A stretch of DNA of 64,000 nt from Brucella pecoris (lineage in GTDB: Bacteria; Pseudomonadota; Alphaproteobacteria; Rhizobiales; Rhizobiaceae). Below are positions 8,022 through 16,693 of the stretch, in pieces. Position 1 is the stretch's first letter. Every line of letters begins with the position of its first letter. The notes under the pieces were generated by a model. That model had not been told where the DNA came from. It made no database searches and saw only the letters and a list, made by a program, of their open reading frames with translations. Made by a program: the position numbers and the translations under genes. The stretch covers positions 62,001 to 126,000 of the forward strand of contig NZ_VEWK01000010.1 in assembly GCF_006376675.1 (NCBI RefSeq). The letters are read 5' to 3'.

Positions 8022-9062
8022 ATGCCCATGAAGAACAAATTTCTTCTCGCTGCTGCTTTGACATTCGCACTGCCCACCCTGCCCGTTCTGGCTGCAGGCG
8101 AGCCGGTGCACGGTCAGAAGAACAGCCATCAGGACAAGAAGGCCGATAAACCGGCCAAGCCGGTGATGTTGCCGCAACCGGCAACCACGGAGCCGATGCC
8201 GCCCATCGATCAGAGCCGCTTCGGCGACAAGCCGGCGGACGAGGCTTTCGGCGCGTTTCAGCGCGGGCTTTATCTGACTGCCTTCAACCTTGCCAAGCCG
8301 CAGGCTGAAAAGGGCGACGCCGCTTCGCAGGCACTCATCGCGGAAATTTACGCGCGTGGTCTTGGCATTCCCGCCAATCAGAAACTGGCGGCCAAATGGT
8401 ACGAAAAAGCAGCCAATAACGGTGTTGTCGAAGCGCAATTCCGCTATGCGGCGCTTCTGCTTCAAGGCACCTATGTCACGAAGGACCCTGCCGAGGCCGA
8501 AAAACTGATGCAGAAAGCTGCTGAAGGCGGCAACGCCATGGCACAGTTCAACTACGGCCAGATGTTGATGGTGAAGACGCCGGGCAAGCCGGGTATCGAT
8601 CTCGCCTTCCCGTGGTTCGAGAAGGCAGCCGAGGCGAAGCTGGCCGATGGACAATATGCACTCAGCCAGATTTACGCCAATGGCACCCCCACCATCCCCC
8701 GCGATGACAAGAAGGCGCGCGTCTATCTGCTGCTTGCAGCCGCACAGGGTTACGATACGGCGCAATTCGATCTGGGCCGCTGGCTGATCGAAGGGCGCGG
8801 CGGCGACCGCGATTACGAACAGGGCTTCGGCTGGATGCGCCTTGGTGCGCAGCGCGGCATGGTCATGGCACAGGCATGGCTCGCCCGTCTCTATCGCGAC
8901 GGCATCGGCACCGATGGCGATCTCGTCAAGGCAGCGGCCTGGTATATCGTTGCCCAGCGGGCCGGTTTCCGTTCGCCTGACCTCAATGACATGATGGACG
9001 GACTGGCTGACGACCAGATCAAGCAGGCCATAGAAACCGCCAATAATCTGCGCGTTCGCTGA
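8022..9062 (+). CDS. Secreted Sel1-repeat (TPR-like) protein
   Basis: The 346-residue protein has a signal peptide (MPMKNKFLLAAALTFALP to about AALA/LAAG near residue 24), a Lys/Pro-rich linker, then five or six Sel1-type repeats of about 36 residues each, seen as repeating blocks such as AAKWYEKAANNG, AEKLMQKAAEGG and AFPWFEKAAEAK. Sel1 repeats mediate protein-protein contacts, often in envelope stress or signalling. The reading frame is open further upstream through the preceding gene, but the signal peptide fixes the start at 8022 (or 8028). Partner and role cannot be inferred. Confidence 0.82.
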   Translation: MPMKNKFLLAAALTFALPTLPVLAAGEPVHGQKNSHQDKKADKPAKPVMLPQPATTEPMPPIDQSRFGDKPADEAFGAFQRGLYLTAFNLAKPQAEKGDAASQALIAEIYARGLGIPANQKLAAKWYEKAANNGVVEAQFRYAALLLQGTYVTKDPAEAEKLMQKAAEGGNAMAQFNYGQMLMVKTPGKPGIDLAFPWFEKAAEAKLADGQYALSQIYANGTPTIPRDDKKARVYLLLAAAQGYDTAQFDLGRWLIEGRGGDRDYEQGFGWMRLGAQRGMVMAQAWLARLYRDGIGTDGDLVKAAAWYIVAQRAGFRSPDLNDMMDGLADDQIKQAIETANNLRVR

Positions 9063-9267
9063 TTTTCGGGCGAATTTTATGGCTGGACCAGCTCTCTTTT
9101 CGTGCTCAGGCTTGCGCAGAGCGCCGTTTTATGGTCTTGAGACGCCGATTATCGTGGTTCGAGTATAAGGCAGGTGCGCAATCTCCGGAATGAAGCCGGA
9201 CGGTTGCCTTTTCGTCGTCATACGTTGGACCACACATGGTTTCACATTTTCATTCCGGATCAAGCTC

Positions 9268-9828
9268 ATGAAGATCAATGGTAACGAAATCCGTCCCGGC
9301 AATGTCATCGAACATGCTGGCGGCCTGTGGGTTGCGGTCAAGACCAATGCCGTCAAGCCTGGCAAGGGCGGCGCCTATAATCAGGTTGAACTGAAGAACC
9401 TTATCACCGGCACCAAGCTCAACGAACGTTTCCGCGCCGCTGAAACAGTCGAGCGCGTTCGTCTGGAACAGAAGGATTTCTCGTTCCTTTACGAACAGGG
9501 TGAAGCGTTGATCTTCATGGACACCGAATCCTACGAACAGCTTGAGCTGGCCAAGGATTTCGTCGGCGACCGCGCAGCTTTCCTGCAGGACGGCATGATG
9601 GTCACCGTCGAACTTTACGAAGAAAAGCCGATCGGTATCCGTCTGCCGGATCAGGTTACGCTTGCCATTACCGAAGCCGATCCGGTCGTAAAGGGTCAGA
9701 CCGCCGCTTCATCCTACAAGCCGGCTGTGCTTGAAAACGGTATCCGCATCCTGGTTCCGCCGTTCATTGCATCCGGTGAACGCGTGATCGTCGACACCAA
9801 CGAACTGACCTACGTCAGCCGCGCCTGA
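9268..9828 (+). CDS. efp: Elongation factor P
   Basis: The 186-residue protein has the three EF-P domains: KOW-like N-terminus MKINGNEIRPGNVIEH, the loop VKPGKGGAYNQ with Lys33 at the position that is post-translationally modified in other bacteria, and the C-terminal OB domain ending in VIVDTNELTYVSRA. EF-P rescues ribosomes stalled at consecutive prolines. The frame stays open upstream but the conserved start is at 9268; the Shine-Dalgarno site is weak. Confidence 0.96.
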   Translation: MKINGNEIRPGNVIEHAGGLWVAVKTNAVKPGKGGAYNQVELKNLITGTKLNERFRAAETVERVRLEQKDFSFLYEQGEALIFMDTESYEQLELAKDFVGDRAAFLQDGMMVTVELYEEKPIGIRLPDQVTLAITEADPVVKGQTAASSYKPAVLENGIRILVPPFIASGERVIVDTNELTYVSRA

Positions 9829-9841
9829 CCTGCACACTATC

Positions 9842-9863
9842 TGCGGCGTCCACGGACGCCGCA
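9842..9863. terminator. Hairpin after efp
   Basis: The near-perfect palindrome formed by TGCGGCGTCC and GGACGCCGCA begins 14 bases after the efp stop. There is no T-tract, so it may be a processing or Rho-related hairpin rather than a classic terminator. Confidence 0.5.
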
Positions 9864-10032
9864 TGTCGCAAAGATTGCGACCGTTCTTTCTCAGATCGCT
9901 CAATTCCTCGACCATCCGCCGAACATGGTACCAAACATGTTTCTGGCTGGATGTTCGACCTTCTGTTTATAACTAACTGCGTGATCCCCTTAAAAATCCA
10001 CGCTTCGGGATCGTGCTTACAAGGACAATGAA

Positions 10033-10824
10033 ATGGCCCGCTCAGCCCTTCTCAACGTTATGGTCCAGGCCGCTATGAAGGCCGGCCGCAGCCTCGCTCG
10101 TGATTTTGGCGAAGTCCAGAATCTTCAGGTTTCTCTCAAGGGCCCCGGCGACTACGTCAGCCAGGCAGACCGCCGCGCCGAAAAAATCGTCTATACGGAA
10201 TTGAGCCGCGCCCGCCCGGACTACGGCTTCCTGATGGAAGAATCCGGCGAGGTTGAATCCAAGGACGGACAGCACCGCTGGCTGGTCGATCCGCTCGACG
10301 GCACCACGAATTTCCTGCACGGCATCCCTGTTTTTGCTGTCTCCATAGCTCTGGAGCGTCAGGGGCAGATCGTCGCCGGCGTCATCTACAATCCGGCCAT
10401 GGACGAGCTTTACACTGCAGAACGCGGTGGCGGCGCATTCCTCAATGATCGCCGCCTGCGCGTCGCATCGCGTAACAAGCTGGTCGATTCTGTCATCGGC
10501 ACTGGTATTCCGCATCTGGGCCGCGGCCAGCACGGCCATTATCTGGTCGAACTGCGCAATGTCATGGCAGAAACCGCAGGTATCCGTCGCATGGGCGCTG
10601 TCGCGCTTGATCTCGCCTATGTTGCAGGCGGTCGTCTGGACGGTTTCTGGGAAGACGGCATGCATCCCTGGGATCTTGGTGCGGGCATCCTGATGATACG
10701 TGAGGCCGGTGGTTTCGTATCGGACAAGAATGGCGGACAGGATATGTTCGCCAATCAGACGATCGTCGCCGGAAACGAGGCCATTCACGGTGCGCTTCTC
10801 AAGACGATCAAGAAGCCGATCTGA
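10033..10824 (+). CDS. suhB: Inositol-1-monophosphatase family protein (SuhB-like)
   Basis: The 263-residue protein has the metal-binding motifs of the FIG superfamily: MEESGE, the DPLDGTTNFLHG core, and the C-terminal WDLGAGILMIREAGG. These bind the Mg2+ ions and phosphate of inositol monophosphate. In bacteria SuhB also has roles in ribosome and RNA processing. A clear Shine-Dalgarno (AAGGA) lies upstream. It stands 229 bases before the MotA-like gene. Confidence 0.92.
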   Translation: MARSALLNVMVQAAMKAGRSLARDFGEVQNLQVSLKGPGDYVSQADRRAEKIVYTELSRARPDYGFLMEESGEVESKDGQHRWLVDPLDGTTNFLHGIPVFAVSIALERQGQIVAGVIYNPAMDELYTAERGGGAFLNDRRLRVASRNKLVDSVIGTGIPHLGRGQHGHYLVELRNVMAETAGIRRMGAVALDLAYVAGGRLDGFWEDGMHPWDLGAGILMIREAGGFVSDKNGGQDMFANQTIVAGNEAIHGALLKTIKKPI

Positions 10825-10829
10825 TCGAA

Positions 10830-10868
10830 GCAGGGTTTGAAATCGGTCCAGTGGACTGATTTCCCTGC
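10830..10868. terminator. Long inverted repeat after suhB
   Basis: Outer arms GCAGGG/CCCTGC and inner arms GAAATCGGTCC/GGACTGATTTC (one mismatch) form an almost continuous stem starting 6 bases after the suhB stop. No T-run follows, so it may stabilise the 3' end rather than terminate. Confidence 0.5.
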
Positions 10869-11053
10869 ATAGCCGTTCCACACTTTTCGGTGGACGCTCT
10901 TATTCAGGCATTACCGACTTTTCAAATCAGCGCGTCGTGTGAAAGCGATGCGCTGAAGCATTTTTGCCTTCATTTTTTCGTATCCAGACGATTCCGCTTC
11001 ACGAATTAATGAAGTAGGCTCCTGTTCAAACACGCGACCATGGAGCGCAGCGC

Positions 11054-12103
11054 ATGAGCGATTTGAGACTTTCCCGGGAACGTCTGGATGAGGGGCGCGA
11101 TTTCGACCCTTACCGCCTGTCAAGCCCGCGTATCGTCATTCTCTCCATGGTGATCTTCATCATTATCGTGGCCTTTCTGGCAGCGATCCTGATGCGACAG
11201 ATCCACACTTTCTTCATCACCAATCCCGGTCTCAACGGGCTTATTCTCGGTGTTCTGCTGGTCGGCATCCTGCTCGCCTTCGGACAGGTGCTGCGGCTTC
11301 TGCCGGAAATCCGCTGGGTCAATTCCTTTCGCGACGGTGACCGCGACGGCACCACACGTCCGCCGGTGTTGCTTGCGCCGATGCGCGCCCTGATCGGCCG
11401 CCGCCAATCCATGGCGCTTTCCACCGTGTCCATGCGCTCTATTCTCGATTCGATAGCGACACGCCTTGATGAAAGCCGCGATATATCGCGCTACCTGATC
11501 GGGCTTCTGGTCTTTCTCGGCCTTCTCGGCACCTTCTGGGGCCTTTTGGAAACGGTCGGCTCCATCGGGCGCACCATCCAGACGCTCGATCCCAGTTCGG
11601 GTAGTACCGGTGACGTTCTCGATGCGTTGAAAGCAGGCTTGCAGGCTCCGCTTTCCGGCATGGGTACGGCTTTCTCGTCTTCCCTGTTCGGCCTTTCCGG
11701 CTCGCTGATCCTCGGCTTCCTCGATCTTCAGGCTGGTCGCGCGCAAAACCGCTTCTATACGGAACTCGAAAACTGGCTTTCCTCCGTTACCGATCTTGGT
11801 TCCGATGTTGGCGCCGACCAGAACGGTGGCACGGAAGAAATCCGCGTCCTGGCCGATCGGCTGCAGAACCTGCATGGCGGCGATGCCTCCACGCAGCGCA
11901 CCACGGCAGCGCTCGCCAACCTCGCGGAAGGCATACAGGGCCTCGTCAAGAACATGCGCAGCGAACAGCAGATCATGCGTGACTGGGTGGAAAAACAGGC
12001 CGATGAGCAGAAGGCCATCCGCCAGACACTCGATCGTCTCACCAAGGCTATCGGCGAGCGCTCACACGACCGCAAATCCGATCGCACGGACAAGGCGGAG
12101 TAA
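11054..12103 (+). CDS. MotA/TolQ/ExbB-like inner membrane motor protein
   Basis: The 349-residue protein has four predicted membrane helices (about residues 24-50, 58-82, 146-168 and 205-228). The pair around LGLLGTFWGLLETV and GMGTAFSSSLFGLSGSLIL matches the MotA/TolQ/ExbB channel fold. After the last helix comes a long, charged, mostly helical cytoplasmic tail with ENLHG-like and RTDKAE segments. It lies 6 bases before an OmpA-domain gene that supplies the other half of an ion-driven motor. It is distinct from tolQ at 647 and has no flagellar neighbours. Homologous pairs are common in Rhizobiales but their role is not known to me. Confidence 0.8.
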   Translation: MSDLRLSRERLDEGRDFDPYRLSSPRIVILSMVIFIIIVAFLAAILMRQIHTFFITNPGLNGLILGVLLVGILLAFGQVLRLLPEIRWVNSFRDGDRDGTTRPPVLLAPMRALIGRRQSMALSTVSMRSILDSIATRLDESRDISRYLIGLLVFLGLLGTFWGLLETVGSIGRTIQTLDPSSGSTGDVLDALKAGLQAPLSGMGTAFSSSLFGLSGSLILGFLDLQAGRAQNRFYTELENWLSSVTDLGSDVGADQNGGTEEIRVLADRLQNLHGGDASTQRTTAALANLAEGIQGLVKNMRSEQQIMRDWVEKQADEQKAIRQTLDRLTKAIGERSHDRKSDRTDKAE

Positions 12104-12109
12104 GCCGCC

Positions 12110-13141
12110 ATGTCCCTCGCCCGCAACCGCCGTACCCAAAGGCACGTCGATTATTGGCCCGGCTTTGTCGACGCCCTGACGACGCTGCTGCTCGCTATCA
12201 TGTTCCTGCTCACCGTCTTCGTGCTGGCGCAGTTCCTGCTCAGCCGTGAAGTGAACAACAAGGACAGCGTGCTTGCGCGCCTCAACAGCCAGATCCAGGA
12301 ATTGACGCAGCTTTTGTCGCTGGAACGCAGCAATTCACAGGATATGCAGGACACCATAGCCAATCTGCAAGCGTCCCTATCAAGTACCGAGAGCGAGCGT
12401 TCGCGTCTGCAAAGCCTTTTGAACGAAGGCAGTGGCGCGGGTGCAGCGGTTGAAAAGCGCGCTGGTGAACTATCCGAGAGCCTCGACACCGAAAAGCAGG
12501 TCAGCGCCCGCGCACTCAGTCAGGTGGAGTTGCTGAACCAGCAGATTTCGGCTCTTCGCCGCCAGATCGCGGCGCTTGAAGATGCGCTCAATGCTTCCGA
12601 AAGCCGCGACCGCGAATCGAACGCCAAGATCGCCGATCTCGGCCGCCGCCTGAATGTCGCGCTGGCGCAGCGCGTGCAGGAGCTGAACCGCTACCGTTCC
12701 GATTTCTTCGGGCGCCTGCGTGAAATCCTGTCAGACAAGGAAAACATTCGCATAGTCGGTGACCGTTTCGTCTTCCAGTCGGAAGTTCTTTTTCCGACTG
12801 GCTCGGCAGATATCAATCCAGCCGGTCAGGACGAGATGAAGAAACTTGCCGATGCGGTAAACCAGCTCAATCAGGAAATCCCGGATGACATCAACTGGGT
12901 GCTGCGCGTTGACGGCCACACGGACGATGTGCCTCTGGCTGGCACCGGACGTTTCCGCGACAATTGGGAGCTTTCATCGGCCCGCGCAACTGCCGTGGTC
13001 AAATTCCTGATCGCCAATGGCGTCCCGGCCAACCGGCTCGTAGCGGCAGGCTTCGGGGAATATCAGCCGCTCGACGCCTCCGACACTGCTGATGCCCGCG
13101 CCAAAAACCGCCGCATCGAGCTGAAGCTGACCGAGAGATAG
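12110..13141 (+). CDS. MotB-like protein: membrane anchor, coiled coil and OmpA peptidoglycan-binding domain
   Basis: The 343-residue protein has one N-terminal helix (about 19-45) carrying an Asp at position 21 (GFVDALTTLLL), the position of the proton-accepting Asp in MotB/TolR/ZorB proteins. Residues 50-190 are a long coiled coil, and residues about 225-340 form an OmpA-like domain with VDGHTDD and the NRRIEL end. It starts 6 bases after the MotA-like gene. The final TAG stop codon is partly supplied by the 105-bp repeat that begins at 13139. The pair should form a peptidoglycan-anchored, ion-driven complex. Confidence 0.82.
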   Translation: MSLARNRRTQRHVDYWPGFVDALTTLLLAIMFLLTVFVLAQFLLSREVNNKDSVLARLNSQIQELTQLLSLERSNSQDMQDTIANLQASLSSTESERSRLQSLLNEGSGAGAAVEKRAGELSESLDTEKQVSARALSQVELLNQQISALRRQIAALEDALNASESRDRESNAKIADLGRRLNVALAQRVQELNRYRSDFFGRLREILSDKENIRIVGDRFVFQSEVLFPTGSADINPAGQDEMKKLADAVNQLNQEIPDDINWVLRVDGHTDDVPLAGTGRFRDNWELSSARATAVVKFLIANGVPANRLVAAGFGEYQPLDASDTADARAKNRRIELKLTER

Positions 13142-13243
13142 AGCGGTTCCAGTTAAAACGGAATCAGTAGAACCGCTCTATCCTTTTGTTTTTACGCATT
13201 ATCCTACGCAAAACCGCTTCGCACTTTTGCTGGAAATGCTCTA
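13139..13243 (+). repeat. 105-bp palindromic repeat, copy 1
   Basis: This element starts TAGAGC and ends GCTCTA. It contains a strong first palindrome (GAGCGGTTC ... GAACCGCTC) and a weaker second half. A second copy at 15599-15703 differs at one base in 105. Its first three bases are the stop codon of the preceding OmpA-domain gene. Size and terminal palindrome fit the Bru-RS repeat class described in Brucella; that match is from memory and not checked. Confidence 0.85.
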
Positions 13244-13267
13244 GCGGGAGGGCAACGCCCTCCCCGT

Positions 13268-15094
13268 TCATTTGGCAGAGAAGGCTCCTGCACCTGCCTC
13301 AAATTGCAGCTTGGCGAGACGGGCATAGATACCGCCCTTCTCGACAAGGCTTTGATGTGTGCCCTCTTCGACAATATGGCCCTGGTCGAGTACCAGAATG
13401 CGGTCGGCCTTGAGCACGGTTGCAAGCCGGTGCGCGACCACAAGCGTCGTGCGATCCGCCATCAAACCGTCCAGAGCCTTTTGCACAAGCATCTCGCTTT
13501 CGGCATCAAGCGCTGATGTGGCTTCGTCAAGGAGCAGGATGGGCGCAGCACGCAAAATTGCCCGCGCAATGGCAATGCGCTGGCGCTGACCGCCTGAAAG
13601 CGTTACGCCGCGTTCGCCAACTTCCGTGTCATAGCCCTTGTCGAGCGCCATGATGAAATCATGCGCAAGAGCCGCTTTTGCCGCCGCCACGATCTCTTCG
13701 TCACTCGCTCCCGGCCTGCCGAAAGCAATATTCTCGCGTATGCTGGTCGCGAAAATCACAACATCCTGCGGCACGGTCGAGATGCGCGCGCGAACGGCCT
13801 GGGGATCTGTATCGGGCAAGGCCACACCGTCGATCAGGATCTTGCCGGACTGCGGGTCGTAATAGCGCATGACCAGCGCAAAGATGGTGCTTTTGCCGGC
13901 ACCCGAGGGACCAACTATCGCAACCGTCTCGCCCGGCTTCACAGTGAAGCTGACGCCGTTGAGCGACGGTGCATCCGGTCGTGTCGGATAGGAAAAATGC
14001 ACGGAATCGAACACGATCTCGCCGCGCGGTGGCATTGGCATGGCAACTGGCCTGGCTGGCGCGGCAATGCCCGGCTGTTCGTCCAGAATTTCGACAAGCC
14101 GTTCCGTCGCACCTGCCGCTTGCGCAAGCTCACCGCCCACTTCCGACAAGGCGCCGAAGGAACTGCCCGCGAACACCGCATAAAGCACGAACTGACCCAG
14201 AGTACCGGCCGTCATCGTACCCGCCAGCACATCACGCGAACCGAACCAGAGCACGGCCACGATGCTGGAGAAAATCAAGAAAATGGCGAAAGCCGTCAGG
14301 ACTGCACGCGCCTGAATGGAGGAACGCGCCGCCTGAAAGGCCTTTTCCACCGCATTGCCAAATCGCCCAACCACCATGTTCTCGTTGGTGAAGGCCTGCA
14401 GTGTGCGCATTGCACCAATCTGCTCACTGGCATAGGCATTGGCACGGGCAAGCATGTCCTGTGTCATGCGGGAGCGGCGACGCACGGAGCGCCCAAAGGC
14501 GATCAGCGGCACGACAATGATCGGGATAGCGGCGATAACCAACGCGGAAAGTTTCGGGCTCGTCACAACCATCATCGCCAGCGCGCCAACACCCAGAATC
14601 ATGTTGCGCAGCGCCACAGATGCCGTAGCGCCGACCACCGACTTGATCTGCGTCGTGTCGGAAGACAGGCGTGAAACAATTTCGCCTGACTGCGACCGGT
14701 CGAAGAATTCCGGCGAAAGTGCCGTCACATGCGAAAAGACCGCATTGCGGAGATCAGCCACCACCCGCTCGCCAAGCGATATCACGAAGAAATAGCGAAG
14801 ACCCGATGCCAGCGCGAGTACCAGCGCCAGCATCACGAGCATGCCGAAGTAATTATTGACGAAGATGGCGTTCGAACCGGTAAAGCCATGATCGATCATG
14901 CGACGCAGCGCGACAGGTACCGCAAGGGTCGTCATCGCCGCCAGAACCAGCGAGAAAAGCGCGCCCGCAACCAGCCCCTTATAGGGTGCCAGAAACGGCA
15001 TCACTCTCTTCAAAGGTGTCAGCCTGCGACGTTTGCGACTTTCTTCTGCAGTCAATTCGTGATTCATATCAATTTCAGTATCTCGGTCGGCCAT
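13268..15094 (-). CDS. ABC exporter, fused permease and ATPase (MsbA/BmrA type)
   Basis: The protein of about 608 residues has a six-helix exporter domain (about 30-330) and one nucleotide-binding domain with Walker A GPSGAGKST, signature LSGGQRQRIAIARAIL and Walker B ILLLDEATSALD. Such half-exporters work as homodimers and move lipids, drugs or peptides outward; the substrate is not evident. The frame extends to an ATG at 15196; the start at 15094 (MADRDTEID) was chosen as more typical, and another ATG is at 15067. It lies between two identical repeats. Confidence 0.85.
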   Translation of the reverse strand: MADRDTEIDMNHELTAEESRKRRRLTPLKRVMPFLAPYKGLVAGALFSLVLAAMTTLAVPVALRRMIDHGFTGSNAIFVNNYFGMLVMLALVLALASGLRYFFVISLGERVVADLRNAVFSHVTALSPEFFDRSQSGEIVSRLSSDTTQIKSVVGATASVALRNMILGVGALAMMVVTSPKLSALVIAAIPIIVVPLIAFGRSVRRRSRMTQDMLARANAYASEQIGAMRTLQAFTNENMVVGRFGNAVEKAFQAARSSIQARAVLTAFAIFLIFSSIVAVLWFGSRDVLAGTMTAGTLGQFVLYAVFAGSSFGALSEVGGELAQAAGATERLVEILDEQPGIAAPARPVAMPMPPRGEIVFDSVHFSYPTRPDAPSLNGVSFTVKPGETVAIVGPSGAGKSTIFALVMRYYDPQSGKILIDGVALPDTDPQAVRARISTVPQDVVIFATSIRENIAFGRPGASDEEIVAAAKAALAHDFIMALDKGYDTEVGERGVTLSGGQRQRIAIARAILRAAPILLLDEATSALDAESEMLVQKALDGLMADRTTLVVAHRLATVLKADRILVLDQGHIVEEGTHQSLVEKGGIYARLAKLQFEAGAGAFSAK

Positions 15095-15265
15095 TCTTAT
15101 GATTGCGCCCTTGTTATTGCCGTGCGCCTGATGTATAGGCTCGGCAACCCTTTTGGAAGCCGTTGCCTGTAGGTAATGGGTCTTCATATCTGCCATTGGG
15201 CGAAAGTGCCGCAGTTTTGATAGTCAAAGCTGCGCTTTTCTCCCCAGACTTTCAGGATTGAGAAG

Positions 15266-15487
15266 ATGCAAGCCAATATCCATCCCGACTACCACACCAT
15301 CAAGGTCGTGATGACCGATGGCACCGAATACACGACCCGTTCGACCTGGGGCAAGGAAGGCGATACGATGAACCTCGATATCGACCCGACCACCCATCCG
15401 GCTTGGACGGGCGGTTCGCAGACCTTGCTCGATCGCGGCGGTCGCGTTACGAAGTTCAAGAGCCGTTTTGGCAATCTCGGTATCTAA
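15266..15487 (+). CDS. rpmE: 50S ribosomal protein L31
   Basis: The 73-residue protein begins MQANIHPDYHTIKVVMTDG, typical for L31. It lacks the zinc-binding CxxC cysteines, so it is the zinc-independent type usual in alphaproteobacteria. It is divergent from the ABC exporter and has a strong terminator right after it. Confidence 0.95.
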   Translation: MQANIHPDYHTIKVVMTDGTEYTTRSTWGKEGDTMNLDIDPTTHPAWTGGSQTLLDRGGRVTKFKSRFGNLGI

Positions 15488-15510
15488 TTCGATATTGCAT
15501 TTGGTTGAAA

Positions 15511-15534
15511 AGCCCCGCTTCGGCGGGGTTTTTT
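15511..15534 (+). terminator. Rho-independent terminator of rpmE
   Basis: The stem CCCCGC/GCGGGG with a TTCG tetraloop is followed by six T residues, 25 bases after the rpmE stop. Confidence 0.93.
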
Positions 15535-15563
15535 ATTGTCTGATTTCCTACTCGACGAGACAC

Positions 15564-15592
15564 AAAAAATCCCGGACAAAGCCGGGATTTTT
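15564..15592. terminator. Bidirectional terminator between rpmE and yebC
   Basis: AAAAATCCCGG and CCGGGATTTTT form a stem with A and T tracts on both sides. It can stop transcription from either side, and is likely used by yebC reading on the minus strand. Confidence 0.88.
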
Positions 15593-15598
15593 CAGAGT

Positions 15599-15703
15599 TA
15601 GAGCGGCTCCAGTTAAAACGGAATCAGTAGAACCGCTCTATCCTTTTGTTTTTACGCATTATCCTACGCAAAACCGCTTCGCACTTTTGCTGGAAATGCT
15701 CTA
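15599..15703 (+). repeat. 105-bp palindromic repeat, copy 2
   Basis: It is identical to the copy at 13139-13243 except for one base (C instead of T near the start) and lies in the same orientation. It starts TAGAGC and ends GCTCTA, and sits in the 3' untranslated region of yebC, 15 bases from its stop. Confidence 0.85.
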
Positions 15704-15718
15704 ACTCCAAGAACCAAA

Positions 15719-16465
15719 TCAGGCGCTCAGTTTTTCCATGACTTCGTCGCTGACTTCAAAGTTCGTGTAGACGTTCTGCACGTCGTCATCGTCTTCAAGC
15801 GTATTGAGGAGCTTGAGAACGGAACGCGCCTTTTCCTCGTCCAGTTCGGTATTGGTCTGCGGCTTCCAGATCGTCTTGATCGATTCGGCCTCACCGAGGG
15901 CAGCTTCCAGAGCCTTCGACACTTCGCCAATATCTTCAAAAGCGCAGATGATAACGTGTTCTTCCTCACCGGACTGAACGTCGTCGGCACCAGCTTCGAT
16001 AGCTGCTTCCATCACCTTGTCAGCGTCGCCGACGGAGGTCTTGTAGACGATCTCGCCAACCCGGTCGAACATGAAGGACACCGAACCGGTTTCGCCCAGT
16101 GCACCACCCGACTTCGTAAAGGCTGCGCGCACATTCGATGCCGTGCGGTTGCGGTTGTCCGTCAGCGCTTCGACGATGACCGATACGCCACCGGGGCCAC
16201 GGCCCTCATAACGCACTTCGTCATAGTTCTCGCCGTCATTACCTGCGGCCTTCTTGATGGCGCGCTCGATATTGTCCTTCGGCATGGACTGCGCCTTGGC
16301 GTTCTGGATTGCCAGACGCAGACGCGGGTTCATCGTCGGATCAGGCAGACCCTGCCTGGCCGCAACGGTGATTTCGCGCCCGAGCTTGGAAAACATTTTC
16401 GACCGCACCGCATCCTGACGGCCCTTGCGGTGCATGATATTCTTAAACTGTGAATGGCCGGCCAT
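15719..16465 (-). CDS. yebC: YebC/PmpR-family protein (TACO1 type)
   Basis: The 248-residue protein begins MAGHSQFKNIMHRKGRQDA and has the three-domain YebC layout including YEGRGPGGVSVIVE and TDNRNRT. Family members act as transcription regulators or as translation factors easing ribosome passage through proline-rich stretches. In many relatives it is directly before ruvC; here it is separate, with its own promoter region (16466-16693). Confidence 0.96.
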   Translation of the reverse strand: MAGHSQFKNIMHRKGRQDAVRSKMFSKLGREITVAARQGLPDPTMNPRLRLAIQNAKAQSMPKDNIERAIKKAAGNDGENYDEVRYEGRGPGGVSVIVEALTDNRNRTASNVRAAFTKSGGALGETGSVSFMFDRVGEIVYKTSVGDADKVMEAAIEAGADDVQSGEEEHVIICAFEDIGEVSKALEAALGEAESIKTIWKPQTNTELDEEKARSVLKLLNTLEDDDDVQNVYTNFEVSDEVMEKLSA

Positions 16466-16679
16466 GGCACCCCTGTTCTGTTTAAAATGCTGTGCACGGA
16501 GAAAGCGTCACGCATGAAACAGAGATCAAGCAGAGAAGGGCCGCAAGCGGGCCACAGTGCTTTCCGTGCAGAATGGCGGCGTTATAAGGAATTCAGGCCC
16601 ATTCGTCCAGCAAAAGCGCCGCCAACATCGATTCTCTGTCAATAAAAGCAATATCGCTCGACCCGTCAGGCAAAGCAGA

Positions 16680-16689
16680 TTATCTATAA
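16680..16689. promoter_or_regulatory. BioR box before bioR
   Basis: TTATCTATAA is an exact match to the BioR operator pattern known from alphaproteobacteria. It lies only 4 bases before the bioR start codon, suggesting autoregulation. A second identical box precedes bioY. Confidence 0.82.
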
Positions 16690-16693
16690 ATTC

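Noticed and set aside
9829..10032. suhB/mmgR-type small RNA before the inositol monophosphatase gene
   Set aside because: The region lacks the pyrimidine-rich CCTCC core and a terminator typical of that RNA; only hairpins were seen.
11054..13141. Zorya anti-phage system
   Set aside because: Only the motor-like pair is present; genes like zorC, zorD or zorE are absent and the neighbours are housekeeping genes. The pair is reported as unknown instead.
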